This document shows positions 32,586-39,629 of a stretch of 39,629 nt of DNA, in pieces. The translations under genes were made by a program, and so were the position numbers. The first letter of the stretch is position 1, and each line of letters starts with the position of its first letter. Origin of the DNA: Chloroflexota bacterium (GTDB taxonomy: Bacteria; Chloroflexota; Limnocylindria; Limnocylindrales; CSP1-4); assembly GCA_021786265.1 (NCBI GenBank), contig JAJYNP010000047.1, positions 1 through 39,629 on the forward strand. The letters run 5' to 3'. The notes beneath the pieces are model-generated. The model searched no databases and was not told the origin of the DNA. It worked only from the letters and a program-made list of their open reading frames with translations.

Positions 32586-33992
32586 TCAGGCCGCCGGCAG
32601 CTCGATCCAGAAGTCGGCGCCGCGCGCCGGCGTGCTCGCCACCCCGACCCGGCCGCCCATCGCCTCGGTGATCGCCTTCACGATCGCGAGCCCGAGCCCC
32701 GACGCGCCGCGGGCGCGGTCGCGCGACGCGTCCGCCTGGTAGAAGCGCTCGAACACGTGGGGCTGGTCCTCGGCCGCCACGCCCGTGCCCGTGTCGCGCA
32801 CGTGGAGCCGGACCGCCGACCCCGCCTGCCGCGTGCCGGCGAGCGTGATCGCGCCGCCGGCGGGCGTGTGCCGCATGGCGTTGTCCACCAGGGACCCGAG
32901 CATCTGCCGGAGACGCTCCGGGTCGGCCACCACCACCAGCGCCTCGGGCGCGTCGACCTCGAGGGTGATCCGCGCCTCCTCGGCGCGGGCGCGGAACCCC
33001 TCGGCGACCCGGCGCAGGGTGGACGCGACCTCGACGGGCTCCGGGCGCAGGTCGAGGCCGCGGCCCTCCGCGAGGCTGATCGTGCGCAGCTCGTCGATGA
33101 TCCGCGACAGCACCCGGGCCTGGCCCCGGATCGTCGCGAGGTGGCGGGGCTCGGGCTCGTAGACGCCGTCGATGATCGCGGACGTGGTCGCCTCGATGAC
33201 CGTGAGCGGCGTCCGCAGCTCGTGGATCGCGTCCTGGAGGAAGCGCCGCTGGGTCGCCTCCGACGTGGCGAGCGTGTCGGCCATCCGGTCGAAGGCGCGC
33301 GCGAGGTCGCCGATCTCGTCGGACCGCTCGGCGAGCCCCGAGCGCCGGTCGAGGTCGCCCTCGGACACGGCTGCGGCCGCGGCCTCGAGGCGCCGCAGCG
33401 GGCGCACCAGCCGGTCGCCCGCAAAGGCCCCGACGAGCACGGCGACGACGGTCGCCGCCAGGGCGAGCACGGCGACGCGCAGGGTGATGGCCCAGGTGGG
33501 GTCGTCGCCTGACACGGGGTCGGCGGGCGCCGCGGAGGGCGCGGGCGTCGGCGCAGCCGCCAGCGGCGGGTCGGCTGGCGCCGGCACGCGGGCGACCGCC
33601 AGCACGATGCCGCCGGGGTCGGCCTGGCCCTGCCAGCCCGGCCACTCGGTCATCCACGGGCCCTCCGTCCATTGCGGGTGGTGCGTGGGATGCGGCGTCG
33701 GCCGGGGCGTGGGGCGTGGGGTGGGCCGCGGGGTGGGCGAGGGTGCCGGCGTGGCCGCGGGGGCGGGCGACCCCGCCGGGGGCGACGCCGTGGCCGGGCT
33801 GGCCGAGGGCGCTGGCGCCGTCTCAGGCCCGGCCGGCGCGCTCGGGCTGGCCGTCAGGGCCGGCCCGGGGCCGCTGGGCTCGCCCGCCCCGGTCACCCCC
33901 GCGGCGAGGAGTGGCGTGCCGAGCACGACGACCGCGCCGGCGGCCAGCGCGATCGCGCCGTACGTGGCGGCGAAGCGGGCGCGGAGCCTCAT
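32586..33992 (-). CDS. Sensor histidine kinase
   Basis: 468 residues. TM1 is at about 8-32, and the extracytoplasmic region (about 33-165) has a TPRP repeat (about 86-100) and a His-rich patch HPTHHPQW (101-108). TM2 is at about 172-192 and HAMP at 193-245. The dimerisation helix FLQDAIHELRTPLTVIEA carries phospho-acceptor His257. N-box DNAMRHTP, G1 DTGTGV, F-box FERFYQ and G2 GLGLAIV complete the kinase. It overlaps the upstream response regulator gene by four bases. The stimulus is not known; the His patch and the neighbours suggest a metal. Confidence 0.93.
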   Translation of the reverse strand: MRLRARFAATYGAIALAAGAVVVLGTPLLAAGVTGAGEPSGPGPALTASPSAPAGPETAPAPSASPATASPPAGSPAPAATPAPSPTPRPTPRPTPRPTPHPTHHPQWTEGPWMTEWPGWQGQADPGGIVLAVARVPAPADPPLAAAPTPAPSAAPADPVSGDDPTWAITLRVAVLALAATVVAVLVGAFAGDRLVRPLRRLEAAAAAVSEGDLDRRSGLAERSDEIGDLARAFDRMADTLATSEATQRRFLQDAIHELRTPLTVIEATTSAIIDGVYEPEPRHLATIRGQARVLSRIIDELRTISLAEGRGLDLRPEPVEVASTLRRVAEGFRARAEEARITLEVDAPEALVVVADPERLRQMLGSLVDNAMRHTPAGGAITLAGTRQAGSAVRLHVRDTGTGVAAEDQPHVFERFYQADASRDRARGASGLGLAIVKAITEAMGGRVGVASTPARGADFWIELPAA

Positions 33993-34702
33993 GACCGGTC
34001 AGGCGGGCGCCAGGCCCGGTAGCCGACGCCGCGGAGGGTCTCGACGTAGCTCGCGCCATCCGGCGCCGGGTCGAGCTTGCGGCGCAGGTTCTTCACGTGG
34101 CTGTCGATCGCGCGGTCGAAGGCGTCGAAGGCCTGGCCGAACAGCGCCTCGCCGAGCTGCTCGCGGGTCCAGACCCGGGACGGCTGCTCGGCGAGCGCGG
34201 CGAGGAGGTCGAACTCGGTGCGCGTCAGCTCCAGCCTCGCGCCCGCGCGGCGGACCTCGCGCACCGTCCGGTCGACGAGGAGGTCGCCGAGCGCCAGGCG
34301 GTCCTCGCCGCCGCCCGCCCCGCCACCCTGGTCGGCCCGCACGCGGCGGAGCACGGCGCCGATCCGGGCGACGAGCTCGCGGGGCTCGAAGGGCTTGGTC
34401 ACGTAGTCGTCGGCGCCGAGCTCGAGGCCCGCCACCCGGTCGATCACGTGGTCGCGGGCGCTCAGGATGATCACGGCGCTCGGGGAGCCCTCGGCCCGGA
34501 GCGCCCGGAGCACGTCGAGCCCCGAGACCAGGGGCATCATCACGTCGAGCACCACCACGTCGGGCCGGAGCTCGCGGGCGAGCCGCAGGGCGGCCTCGCC
34601 GTCCTCTGCCGTCTCGACGGCGTACCCGTCGCGCTCGAGGTACGCCCGCACGACCTCGAGGATGTGAGGCTCGTCGTCGGCGATCAGGACGCTGGCGCTC
34701 AT
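33989..34702 (-). CDS. OmpR-family response regulator
   Basis: 237 residues. The receiver domain (1-120) has acidic DDE at 9-11, phospho-acceptor Asp53 (VVVLDVMMP) and Lys103 (VTKPFEP). A winged-helix output domain follows (about 140-235) with LELTRTEFDLLAALAEQPSR, VWTREQLGEALFG and the recognition stretch DRAIDSHVKNLRRKLDPAPD. It pairs with the kinase gene directly downstream. The inverted repeat 21 bases upstream of its ATG may be its own operator. Confidence 0.93.
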   Translation of the reverse strand: MSASVLIADDEPHILEVVRAYLERDGYAVETAEDGEAALRLARELRPDVVVLDVMMPLVSGLDVLRALRAEGSPSAVIILSARDHVIDRVAGLELGADDYVTKPFEPRELVARIGAVLRRVRADQGGGAGGGEDRLALGDLLVDRTVREVRRAGARLELTRTEFDLLAALAEQPSRVWTREQLGEALFGQAFDAFDRAIDSHVKNLRRKLDPAPDGASYVETLRGVGYRAWRPPDRS

Positions 34703-34722
34703 GGTCTCCCCAGCATACGGGG

Positions 34723-34752
34723 ACGGTCGGCGGCCGTCCGACCGCCGACCGT
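34723..34752. repeat. 11-base perfect inverted repeat in the regulator's upstream region
   Basis: ACGGTCGGCGG (34723-34733) and CCGCCGACCGT (34742-34752) are perfect complements with an 8-base spacer. It lies between the response regulator start (34702) and the end of the minus-strand secreted protein gene (34797). It could be a terminator for the latter or an operator for the two-component genes. Confidence 0.5.
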
Positions 34753-34796
34753 CGCGCCGTTGCGTGTCGACCGGCCCCTCCGCGGGCGGCCGGACG

Positions 34797-35210
34797 TCAG
34801 TGCCAGCCGCAGCAGTCGCCGCACCCGCCGGACCAGCCGCCGCCGGAGTGCGTGCTCCAGGACTGGTGGTACGTGGAGCGCGGCGCGGCGGTCGCCGGGG
34901 CCGTCCAGCGGTGCTGGTTGGAGGGCTGGCTGGTCCTCGGCATGGTCTTCGTGACGCGAGGCGCCGCGGGCGCGGGCTTGGCTGTCGCCGAAGGGGCGGC
35001 TGCCGCGGGGGCCTGCGTGGCGAGCGGGGCGGCGACGGGCACGGCGAGGGGCGCCGCCGCGTCGACGGCGGCCGGCGCCGCGGGCGTGACCGACGCGGCG
35101 TCGACGATCGAGGGGCTGCCGGCGCGGAAGGGGTCGACCGCGGCGACGGTGGTGACGGCGAGGAGGGCGACGAGCCCCCCGAAGGCGAAGGCGGCGAACT
35201 TGGACTGCAT
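34797..35210 (-). CDS. Secreted Ala/Pro-rich protein with Cys/His tail
   Basis: 137 residues from the ATG at 35210, preceded by an AGGAGC/CAGGAG-type site. A signal peptide or anchor (FAAFAFGGLVALLAVTTVAA) is followed by a long Ala/Pro/Thr-rich disordered region. The C-terminus reads HQSWSTHSGGGWSGGCGDCC then GWH, a compact Cys/His cluster that could bind a soft metal ion. It is divergent from the ArsR-CDF-ATPase operon. No family recognised; a metal scavenger at the surface is plausible. Confidence 0.65.
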   Translation of the reverse strand: MQSKFAAFAFGGLVALLAVTTVAAVDPFRAGSPSIVDAASVTPAAPAAVDAAAPLAVPVAAPLATQAPAAAAPSATAKPAPAAPRVTKTMPRTSQPSNQHRWTAPATAAPRSTYHQSWSTHSGGGWSGGCGDCCGWH

Positions 35211-35335
35211 GGCTCCTGCTCCTGCTCCTTGGGCCCGGGCGGCGCGCCCGGGTGGTGCTGAGCAGCGTCGCAGTCCTGTGTGGACGGACCGTGGAGCCGC
35301 CGTGGCGGCTAGGTGGAGGTTCCGCGGTCCCGTGT

Positions 35336-35359
35336 ACACTTGAGCGGTGACTCAAGTGT
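35336..35359 (+). promoter_or_regulatory. ArsR-type operator overlapping promoter and start codon
   Basis: ACACTTGAG-N6-CTCAAGTGT is a perfect 9-base inverted repeat. A TACACT -10 candidate (35335-35340) overlaps its left arm, and the GTG start (35347) lies in the spacer, which would give a leaderless transcript. Repressor bound here would block the polymerase directly. Confidence 0.72.
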
Positions 35360-35733
35360 TCGCCTCCGAGATCGACGCCGACGCCTGCTCGGTCGAGTGC
35401 CTCCACCCCGAGGCGATCGCGCCGCTCCTCGGGCGGTCGCTGGGCGCCGAGGGGGCGCGCGCCGTCGGCGACCTGTTCGCGACCCTCGCCGATCCGTCGC
35501 GGGCCCGGATCGTCCACCTGCTCGCGATCACCGAGCAGGACCTCTGCGTCTGCGACATCGCCCTCGTCCTCGGGATGAGCGTGTCGGCACTGTCGCACCA
35601 GCTGCGGTTCCTGCGCGAGCGGGGAGCGGTCGAGCGGCGCAAGGTCGGCCGGATGGCCTACTACAGCCTCGTCGACGACCACCTCCGCGACCTCGTCGTG
35701 GGCGCGGCGACCCACGTCGCCGAGACCGCCTGA
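35347..35733 (+). CDS. ArsR/SmtB-family metal-sensing repressor
   Basis: 128 residues from a GTG inside the operator (GTG 35356 is a possible alternative). The winged-helix domain reads LFATLADPSRARIVHLLA then SVSALSHQLRFLRERGAVER. Metal-binding candidates are the alpha3 motif LCVCD (Cys67, Cys69, Asp70), as in CadC/ArsR-type sites, and an N-terminal ACSVECLH (Cys14, Cys18, His20), as in the CadC N-terminal site. This points to Cd/Pb/Zn sensing. Its stop overlaps the CDF start (TGATG), so it controls the exporters. Confidence 0.9.
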   Translation: MTQVFASEIDADACSVECLHPEAIAPLLGRSLGAEGARAVGDLFATLADPSRARIVHLLAITEQDLCVCDIALVLGMSVSALSHQLRFLRERGAVERRKVGRMAYYSLVDDHLRDLVVGAATHVAETA

Positions 35734-36626
35734 TGGCGCACGCCCACGGGTCGGCCGCCGCCGCCAACAGGAACCGCCTGGTCGCGGTGCTCGGCCTGAG
35801 CGCCGTCATCCTCGTCGTCGAGGCCGCGGGCGCGCTCGCGTCCAACAGCCTCGCCCTGCTCGCGGACGCCGGGCACATGCTCACCGACGTGTCGGGGATC
35901 GGCCTGGCGCTGCTCGCGATCTGGTTCGCCGGCCGCGCGCCGACGAGCGGCCGCACCTTCGGCTACCTGCGGGTCGAGATCATCGCCGCGGTGACCAACG
36001 CGTTCCTGCTGTTCGGGGTCGCCGCGCTCATCCTCTTCGAGGCCTGGCGGCGGCTGTCCGCGCCGCCCGAGGTCGCGTCCGGCCTGATGCTCGCGGTGGC
36101 GCTCGTGGGCCTCGCGGCCAACGGCGTGTCGCTGTACCTGCTGCGCCGGGCCCAGCGCGACAGCCTCAACATGCGCGGCGCCTACCTCGAGGTGATGGGC
36201 GACTTCGCGGGCTCGGCCGCGGTCATCGCGGCCGCGCTCGTCATCGCCGCCACCGGCTGGGCGCAGGCGGACGCCGTCGCCTCGGTCGTCATCGCGCTGC
36301 TCATCCTGCCCCGGACCTTCGCCCTCCTCCGGGACGCCACCGACGTCCTCCTCGAGGCGACGCCGAAGGGCATCGACATGGACCACGTCCGAGCGCACAT
36401 CCTCGACGCGCCCGGGGTCGTCGACTGCCACGACCTGCACGCCTGGACGATCACGTCGGGCATGAACGTCGTCTCGGCACACGTCCTCGTGGCCGACGGC
36501 GCGGACCCCGCCGTGACCCTCGACGCCCTGTGCGAGTGCCTGTCGGACGACTTCGACATCGAGCACTCGACCTTCCAGCTCGAGACCGCAGACCGCCGGC
36601 GGCTCGAAGAACGGAGCCACGCATGA
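35733..36626 (+). CDS. CDF-family metal exporter
   Basis: 297 residues. There are six TM helices, with TM2 metal-site residues DAGHMLTD (Asp45/His48/Asp52). TM5 reads [11 protein letters not shown], where the usual HxxxD is Glu153-xxx-Asp157. The cytoplasmic C-terminal domain contains [20 protein letters not shown] then AHVLV, characteristic of CzcD/ZitB-type proteins. It would expel Zn2+, Cd2+ or Co2+ in exchange for protons. It is translationally coupled both to the ArsR gene and to the P-type ATPase gene. Confidence 0.92.
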   Translation: MAHAHGSAAAANRNRLVAVLGLSAVILVVEAAGALASNSLALLADAGHMLTDVSGIGLALLAIWFAGRAPTSGRTFGYLRVEIIAAVTNAFLLFGVAALILFEAWRRLSAPPEVASGLMLAVALVGLAANGVSLYLLRRAQRDSLNMRGAYLEVMGDFAGSAAVIAAALVIAATGWAQADAVASVVIALLILPRTFALLRDATDVLLEATPKGIDMDHVRAHILDAPGVVDCHDLHAWTITSGMNVVSAHVLVADGADPAVTLDALCECLSDDFDIEHSTFQLETADRRRLEERSHA

Positions 36627-38596
36627 TGCCCGCCGACGACGCGCGCGACGACGACCACGAGGACCACGACGAGGACGAGGAGCGGGAGGGGGCCCACGCC
36701 GGGCCGTGGTGGACCTACCCGCCGATCCTCGGCGCGATCGTCTCGGGCCTCCTGCTGGCGGCCGGCTGGCTCGGGTCGGTCACCGGCGTCCTGCCCGCAC
36801 CGCTGCCGATCGCCCTCTACGTCGCGTCGATGCCGTTCGGCGGCTACTGGTGGGCGCGCGAGGGGCTCGAGGAGCTGGTCCACGAGCGCGAGGTCGGCAT
36901 CGAGGCGCTGATGGCCGTCGCCACCGTCGGGGCGGCGGCGCTCGGCTTCTGGGAGGAGGCCGCGTTCCTCGTCTTCCTGTACGGCTCGGCCGAGGCCGTC
37001 GAGGCGCTCACGTTCGCGCGGACCCGCTCGGCCATCCGCGCCCTGCTCGACCTCGCCCCCAAGGAGGCGCACGTCCTGCGCGACGGCGCGGAGCTGACGA
37101 TCCCGGCCACCGAGCTCGAGCCCGGCGACGTCTTCCTCGTCCGCCCGGGCGAGGGCCTCGCGACCGACGGCGTCATCCGCGCGGGCGCGTCGAGCCTCGA
37201 CGAGTCGCCGGTCACGGGCGAGAGCGTGCCGGTCGACAAGGGCCCGGGCGACCCCGTCTTCGCGGGCACCATCAACCGCCAGGGCGCCCTCACGGTCGAG
37301 GCGACCAAGGCGTTCGCCGACAACACCCTGTCCGCGATCATCCACCTCGTCGAGGAGGCGCAGGGCCAGAAGGGCCGCGCCCAGCGCTTCATCGACCGCT
37401 TCAGCCGCGTCTACAGCCCGCTCGTCCTCCTCGGCGCGGCGCTCCTGGCGATCGTCCTCATCGCCCTCGGCGACGATCCGACCGACGCGATCACCCGGGC
37501 GATCACGGTCGTCGTCGCCGGGGCCCCGTGCGCCCTGGTCATGTCGACGCCGGTCGCGATGGCCGCCGGGATCGGCGCGGCCGGCCGGCACGGCGTCCTC
37601 ATCAAGGGCGGCATCCACCTCGAGGACCTGGGCACCGTCGGCGTCGTCGCGCTCGACAAGACTGGCACCCTCACCCACGGCCGGCCGGTCGTGACCGACG
37701 TCGTCCCGCTCGACGGCACCGACGAGGCGGTCCTGCTGGCCGCCGCCGCGGGCGTCGAGCGGCTCTCGGAGCACCCGCTCGCGCGGGCGATCGTCGCCGC
37801 CGCGGGCGAGCGCGGCGTCGCCCCGTCGGAGGCCACCGACTTCACGGCCCTCACCGGGGCCGGAGCCGCGGCGCGCCTCGACGGCCGCCTCGTCCACGTC
37901 GGCAGCCCCGACCTGTTCGTCGAGCTCGGGGCCGGACCGTCGGCCGCGGGCGCGGCGCTCTTCGAGTCGATGCGCGAGGAGGGCAAGACGGTCGTGCTCG
38001 TCGGCGAGCGTCCCGCCGGCGCGACCGCCGGCGTCCACGTCATGGGCCTGCTCGCGATCCGCGACCAGGTCCGGCCCAATGCCGCCGCCGCGATCGCCGA
38101 GCTCCACCGCCTTGGGATCCGTCGGGTGGCGATGCTCAGCGGCGACCACCAGCGGACAGCCCGGGCGATCGCTCGGGAGCTCGGGATCGACGACGTCCGG
38201 GCGGGACTCAAGCCGGAGGACAAGGTGGCCGCCATCCGCGATCTCGAGCGCGAGCACGGGGCCGTGGCGATGATCGGGGACGGGGTGAACGACGCGCCGG
38301 CGCTCGCCGCCGCGACCGTCGGGATGGCGATGGGCACCGCCGGCTCCGACGCCGCGATCGAGGCCGCCGACGTCGCCCTCATGGCCGACGATCTCGAGAA
38401 GGCGGGCTACGCCCTGCGCATCGGGCGCAAGGCGCGCCGCGTGTCCCGCCAGAACCTCGCGTTCTCGCTCGTCATCCTGCCCGTCCTCATCCTGGGCGCC
38501 GCGTTCGGCCTGTTCACGGTCGTCCTCGTCGTCACCGTCCACGAGGCGGCCGAGCTGCTCGCGGTCGCCAACGGCCTGCGCGCCGCACGAGCGTAG
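36623..38596 (+). CDS. P1B-type heavy-metal ATPase with APC motif
   Basis: 657 residues from the ATG at 36623, overlapping the CDF stop. The cytoplasmic N-terminus is acidic/His-rich ([19 protein letters not shown]) with no CxxC HMA domain. The A-domain has [10 protein letters not shown], the phosphorylated Asp345 sits in DKTGTLT, and SEHPLA and [10 protein letters not shown] are present. In the sixth TM the ion site is Ala301-Pro302-Cys303, where Cu and Zn/Cd pumps have CPC. The ion is therefore uncertain; context (ArsR with Cys site, CDF) favours Zn/Cd/Pb or Co. Confidence 0.92.
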   Translation: MMPADDARDDDHEDHDEDEEREGAHAGPWWTYPPILGAIVSGLLLAAGWLGSVTGVLPAPLPIALYVASMPFGGYWWAREGLEELVHEREVGIEALMAVATVGAAALGFWEEAAFLVFLYGSAEAVEALTFARTRSAIRALLDLAPKEAHVLRDGAELTIPATELEPGDVFLVRPGEGLATDGVIRAGASSLDESPVTGESVPVDKGPGDPVFAGTINRQGALTVEATKAFADNTLSAIIHLVEEAQGQKGRAQRFIDRFSRVYSPLVLLGAALLAIVLIALGDDPTDAITRAITVVVAGAPCALVMSTPVAMAAGIGAAGRHGVLIKGGIHLEDLGTVGVVALDKTGTLTHGRPVVTDVVPLDGTDEAVLLAAAAGVERLSEHPLARAIVAAAGERGVAPSEATDFTALTGAGAAARLDGRLVHVGSPDLFVELGAGPSAAGAALFESMREEGKTVVLVGERPAGATAGVHVMGLLAIRDQVRPNAAAAIAELHRLGIRRVAMLSGDHQRTARAIARELGIDDVRAGLKPEDKVAAIRDLEREHGAVAMIGDGVNDAPALAAATVGMAMGTAGSDAAIEAADVALMADDLEKAGYALRIGRKARRVSRQNLAFSLVILPVLILGAAFGLFTVVLVVTVHEAAELLAVANGLRAARA

Positions 38597-38607
38597 GGAG
38601 GAGCGCC

Positions 38608-38790
38608 ATGACCTACGTGATCGCCGAGCCGTGCGTCAACGTCATCGACCAGGCGTGCGTCGCGGTCTGCCCGGTGGACTGCATCCACTTCGAGGAGGGG
38701 GTCGACCGGATGCTCTACATCGACCCCGACGAGTGCATCGACTGCGGCGCGTGCGAGCCCGAGTGCCCGGTCAGCGCGATATTCCCGAGA
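38608..38790 (+). pseudogene. Ferredoxin, truncated after the second cluster motif
   Basis: The protein begins [20 protein letters not shown] with Cys9, Cys17 and Cys21, continuing to Cys25, and [12 protein letters not shown] (Cys43, 46, 49, 53). This is the 3Fe-4S/4Fe-4S layout of seven-iron ferredoxins. Homologues run on about 45 residues after CPVSAIF. Here the frame leaves ferredoxin sequence at about 38780, where recombinase sequence begins, and stays open as shadow to 39156. A GGGAGGAG site precedes the ATG. Both cluster motifs survive, so a shortened protein might still fold. Confidence 0.75.
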
Positions 38791-39568
38791 CGCAGGCGAT
38801 CCTGGCCGAGCGATCGTCTCAGCCCGGCCTGCGGCGCACAAACCCGACCGACTTCCTGCTCTCCGGGTTGCCCTTGGTATGCGATCGCTGCGGCCATCCC
38901 ATGGTCGGCGCCTCGGCCCGTGGACACACCGCGCAGCGTACGCCTACTACACCTGCGCCACCCGCAACCGCCATGGCCGCACAGTGTGCGATCAGGGCCG
39001 CCTGCCCAAGGAGGCGCTCGAAGACGCGATCCTCGGGCAGATGGGCGAGGTGTACCGGGACACCGCGCTCGTGGCCGCCGCGATCGAGGAGGCCCAGACA
39101 GAGCTGCGGGCAGGCGAGGCCGAGCAGGAGACCATGCGCACGGCCCGGCAGGCTGAGGCAGCTGACGTGCGCCGACGGATCGAGCGCTACCTCGCCGCCT
39201 TCGAGGCCGGCGAGCTCGACCCAAAGCAGGTCCGGGAGCGAGTGGGGGCGCTGCAGGCCCGCCTCGACGAACTGGAGTCGGAGCTCGTGGCCCCCGCGCG
39301 ACCGGTCCCCCGCCCATCCCAGTCGACGCCGCGGAGATCTCGTGGGTCTTGAGCGAGGCACTCGCCATGGTGCTGCGGATCGTCCCAGCACCCCGGGCGA
39401 AGGCGATCCTGCGCCTCCTGATCGAGGAGATCCCGGGTCGTGTCGCCCGACGACATCCGGCCGGCCTACCGCGTCCCGATGACAGTTCGCACACCGGATG
39501 AGCTGGTGAGCCGGCTGGGATTCGAACCCAGGACACGAGGGTTAAAAGCCCCCTGCTCTGACCGCTGA
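38780..39568 (+). pseudogene. Third large serine recombinase, decayed 3' half
   Basis: Only the C-terminal half is present, in at least four pieces. About 38780-38935 gives [30 protein letters not shown]; about 38935-39305 gives [20 protein letters not shown] and a coiled coil; about 39313-39430 gives ISWVLSEALAMVL, KAILRLLIEEI; and 39440-39568 gives VVSPDDIRPAYRVPMTVRTP, DELVSRLGFEPRTRG. Zinc ribbon, coiled coil and terminal strand are in family order. The catalytic Ser domain is missing. The frame ends at TGA 39566-39568 inside the tRNA-Lys gene, so its attachment site was the tRNA 3' end. It cannot make a working enzyme. Confidence 0.8.
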
Positions 39569-39579
39569 GCTACCGGCCC
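39504..39579 (-). tRNA. trnK: tRNA-Lys (anticodon TTT)
   Basis: The minus strand reads GGGCCGG TA GCTC AGCGGTCA GAGC, then stem GGGGG, loop CTTTTAA, stem CCCTC, T-arm CTGGG TTCGAAT CCCAG, acceptor CCGGCTC, discriminator A and encoded CCA. All four arms pair, with G-T pairs in the acceptor and anticodon stems. The anticodon TTT lies at 39544-39546. The 3' end faces the recombinase relic whose reading frame crosses it. Confidence 0.95.
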
Positions 39580-39629
39580 GGACCACAGCGTAGCGGTGGC
39601 GGCGCGGAGGCGTGAAGCGGGCCCGGTAC

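Noticed and set aside
36182..38542. 786-residue minus-strand open frame
   Set aside because: It is antisense to the CDF and P-type ATPase genes, and its Arg/Asp/Gly-rich composition is that of a GC-rich shadow frame.
1..39629. CRISPR array
   Set aside because: No evenly spaced short repeats with unique spacers. The repeats seen are at 14881-15166, 29381-29457 and the operators, none of which fit.

Overview
The window is very GC-rich and monoderm-looking: lipoprotein and TadE-type signal segments, no outer-membrane genes, many GTG starts and ATGA-coupled genes. Small zinc-ribbon proteins next to large serine recombinases, and an SPFH/Arc-like pair, make a high-GC Chloroflexota (or less likely an actinobacterial lineage) the best guess. 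This is inferred from gene style, not from a marker gene.

Layout. (a) 0.5-3.0 kb: a minus-strand TetR / ABC-2 exporter operon with three copies of a palindromic operator in its promoter. (b) 3.0-3.4 kb: a broken zinc-ribbon gene. (c) 3.5-6.1 kb: three minus-strand pseudopilin-like genes (two TadE, one TadG) without the rest of a Tad machine. (d) 6.4-11.3 kb: a plus-strand run of lipoprotein, SPFH membrane protein, Arc-like DNA-binding protein, NatA/NatB-type ABC exporter and a 58-residue membrane protein. (e) about 11.4-17.2 kb: a first integrative element with a zinc-ribbon relic, a frameshifted DNA methyltransferase, an HUH-type replication initiator, hairpin-bearing direct repeats and a large serine recombinase. 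(f) 17.2-31.2 kb: a second, related integrative element in tandem. It is bounded by exact 17-base direct repeats that lie inside the 3' ends of the two recombinase genes and look like the 3' end of a tRNA gene. (g) 31.3-38.8 kb: an extremely GC-rich metal-handling cluster of thioredoxin-like protein, SHOCT protein, cupredoxin, two-component system, Cys/His-tailed secreted protein, ArsR repressor, CDF exporter and P1B-type ATPase. (h) 38.6-39.6 kb: a ferredoxin gene cut off by a decayed third serine recombinase, whose reading frame ends inside an intact tRNA-Lys(TTT) gene.

The most interesting content is the cargo of the second element (17.3-25.2 kb). It is a tightly packed, less GC-rich minus-strand operon: a PvuII-like N4-cytosine methyltransferase, an SF2 helicase, a PD-(D/E)XK-like protein with an ExE active-site variant, a MORC/MutL-like GHKL ATPase, and a second nuclease-like protein also carrying ExE. 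These are followed by a CxxC protein, a multi-pass membrane protein, a protein with two MazG-like domains each followed by a Cys cluster, and another membrane protein. The core resembles the MutL/MORC-linked restriction-modification systems predicted from comparative genomics. The downstream membrane and MazG genes look like additions.

Several conserved genes (at 12.1, 12.86, 13.55 and 28.4 kb) are broken by what look like single-base shifts. In part this may be residual assembly error. The recombinase relic at 38.8-39.6 kb has at least three shifts and no catalytic domain and is truly decayed.
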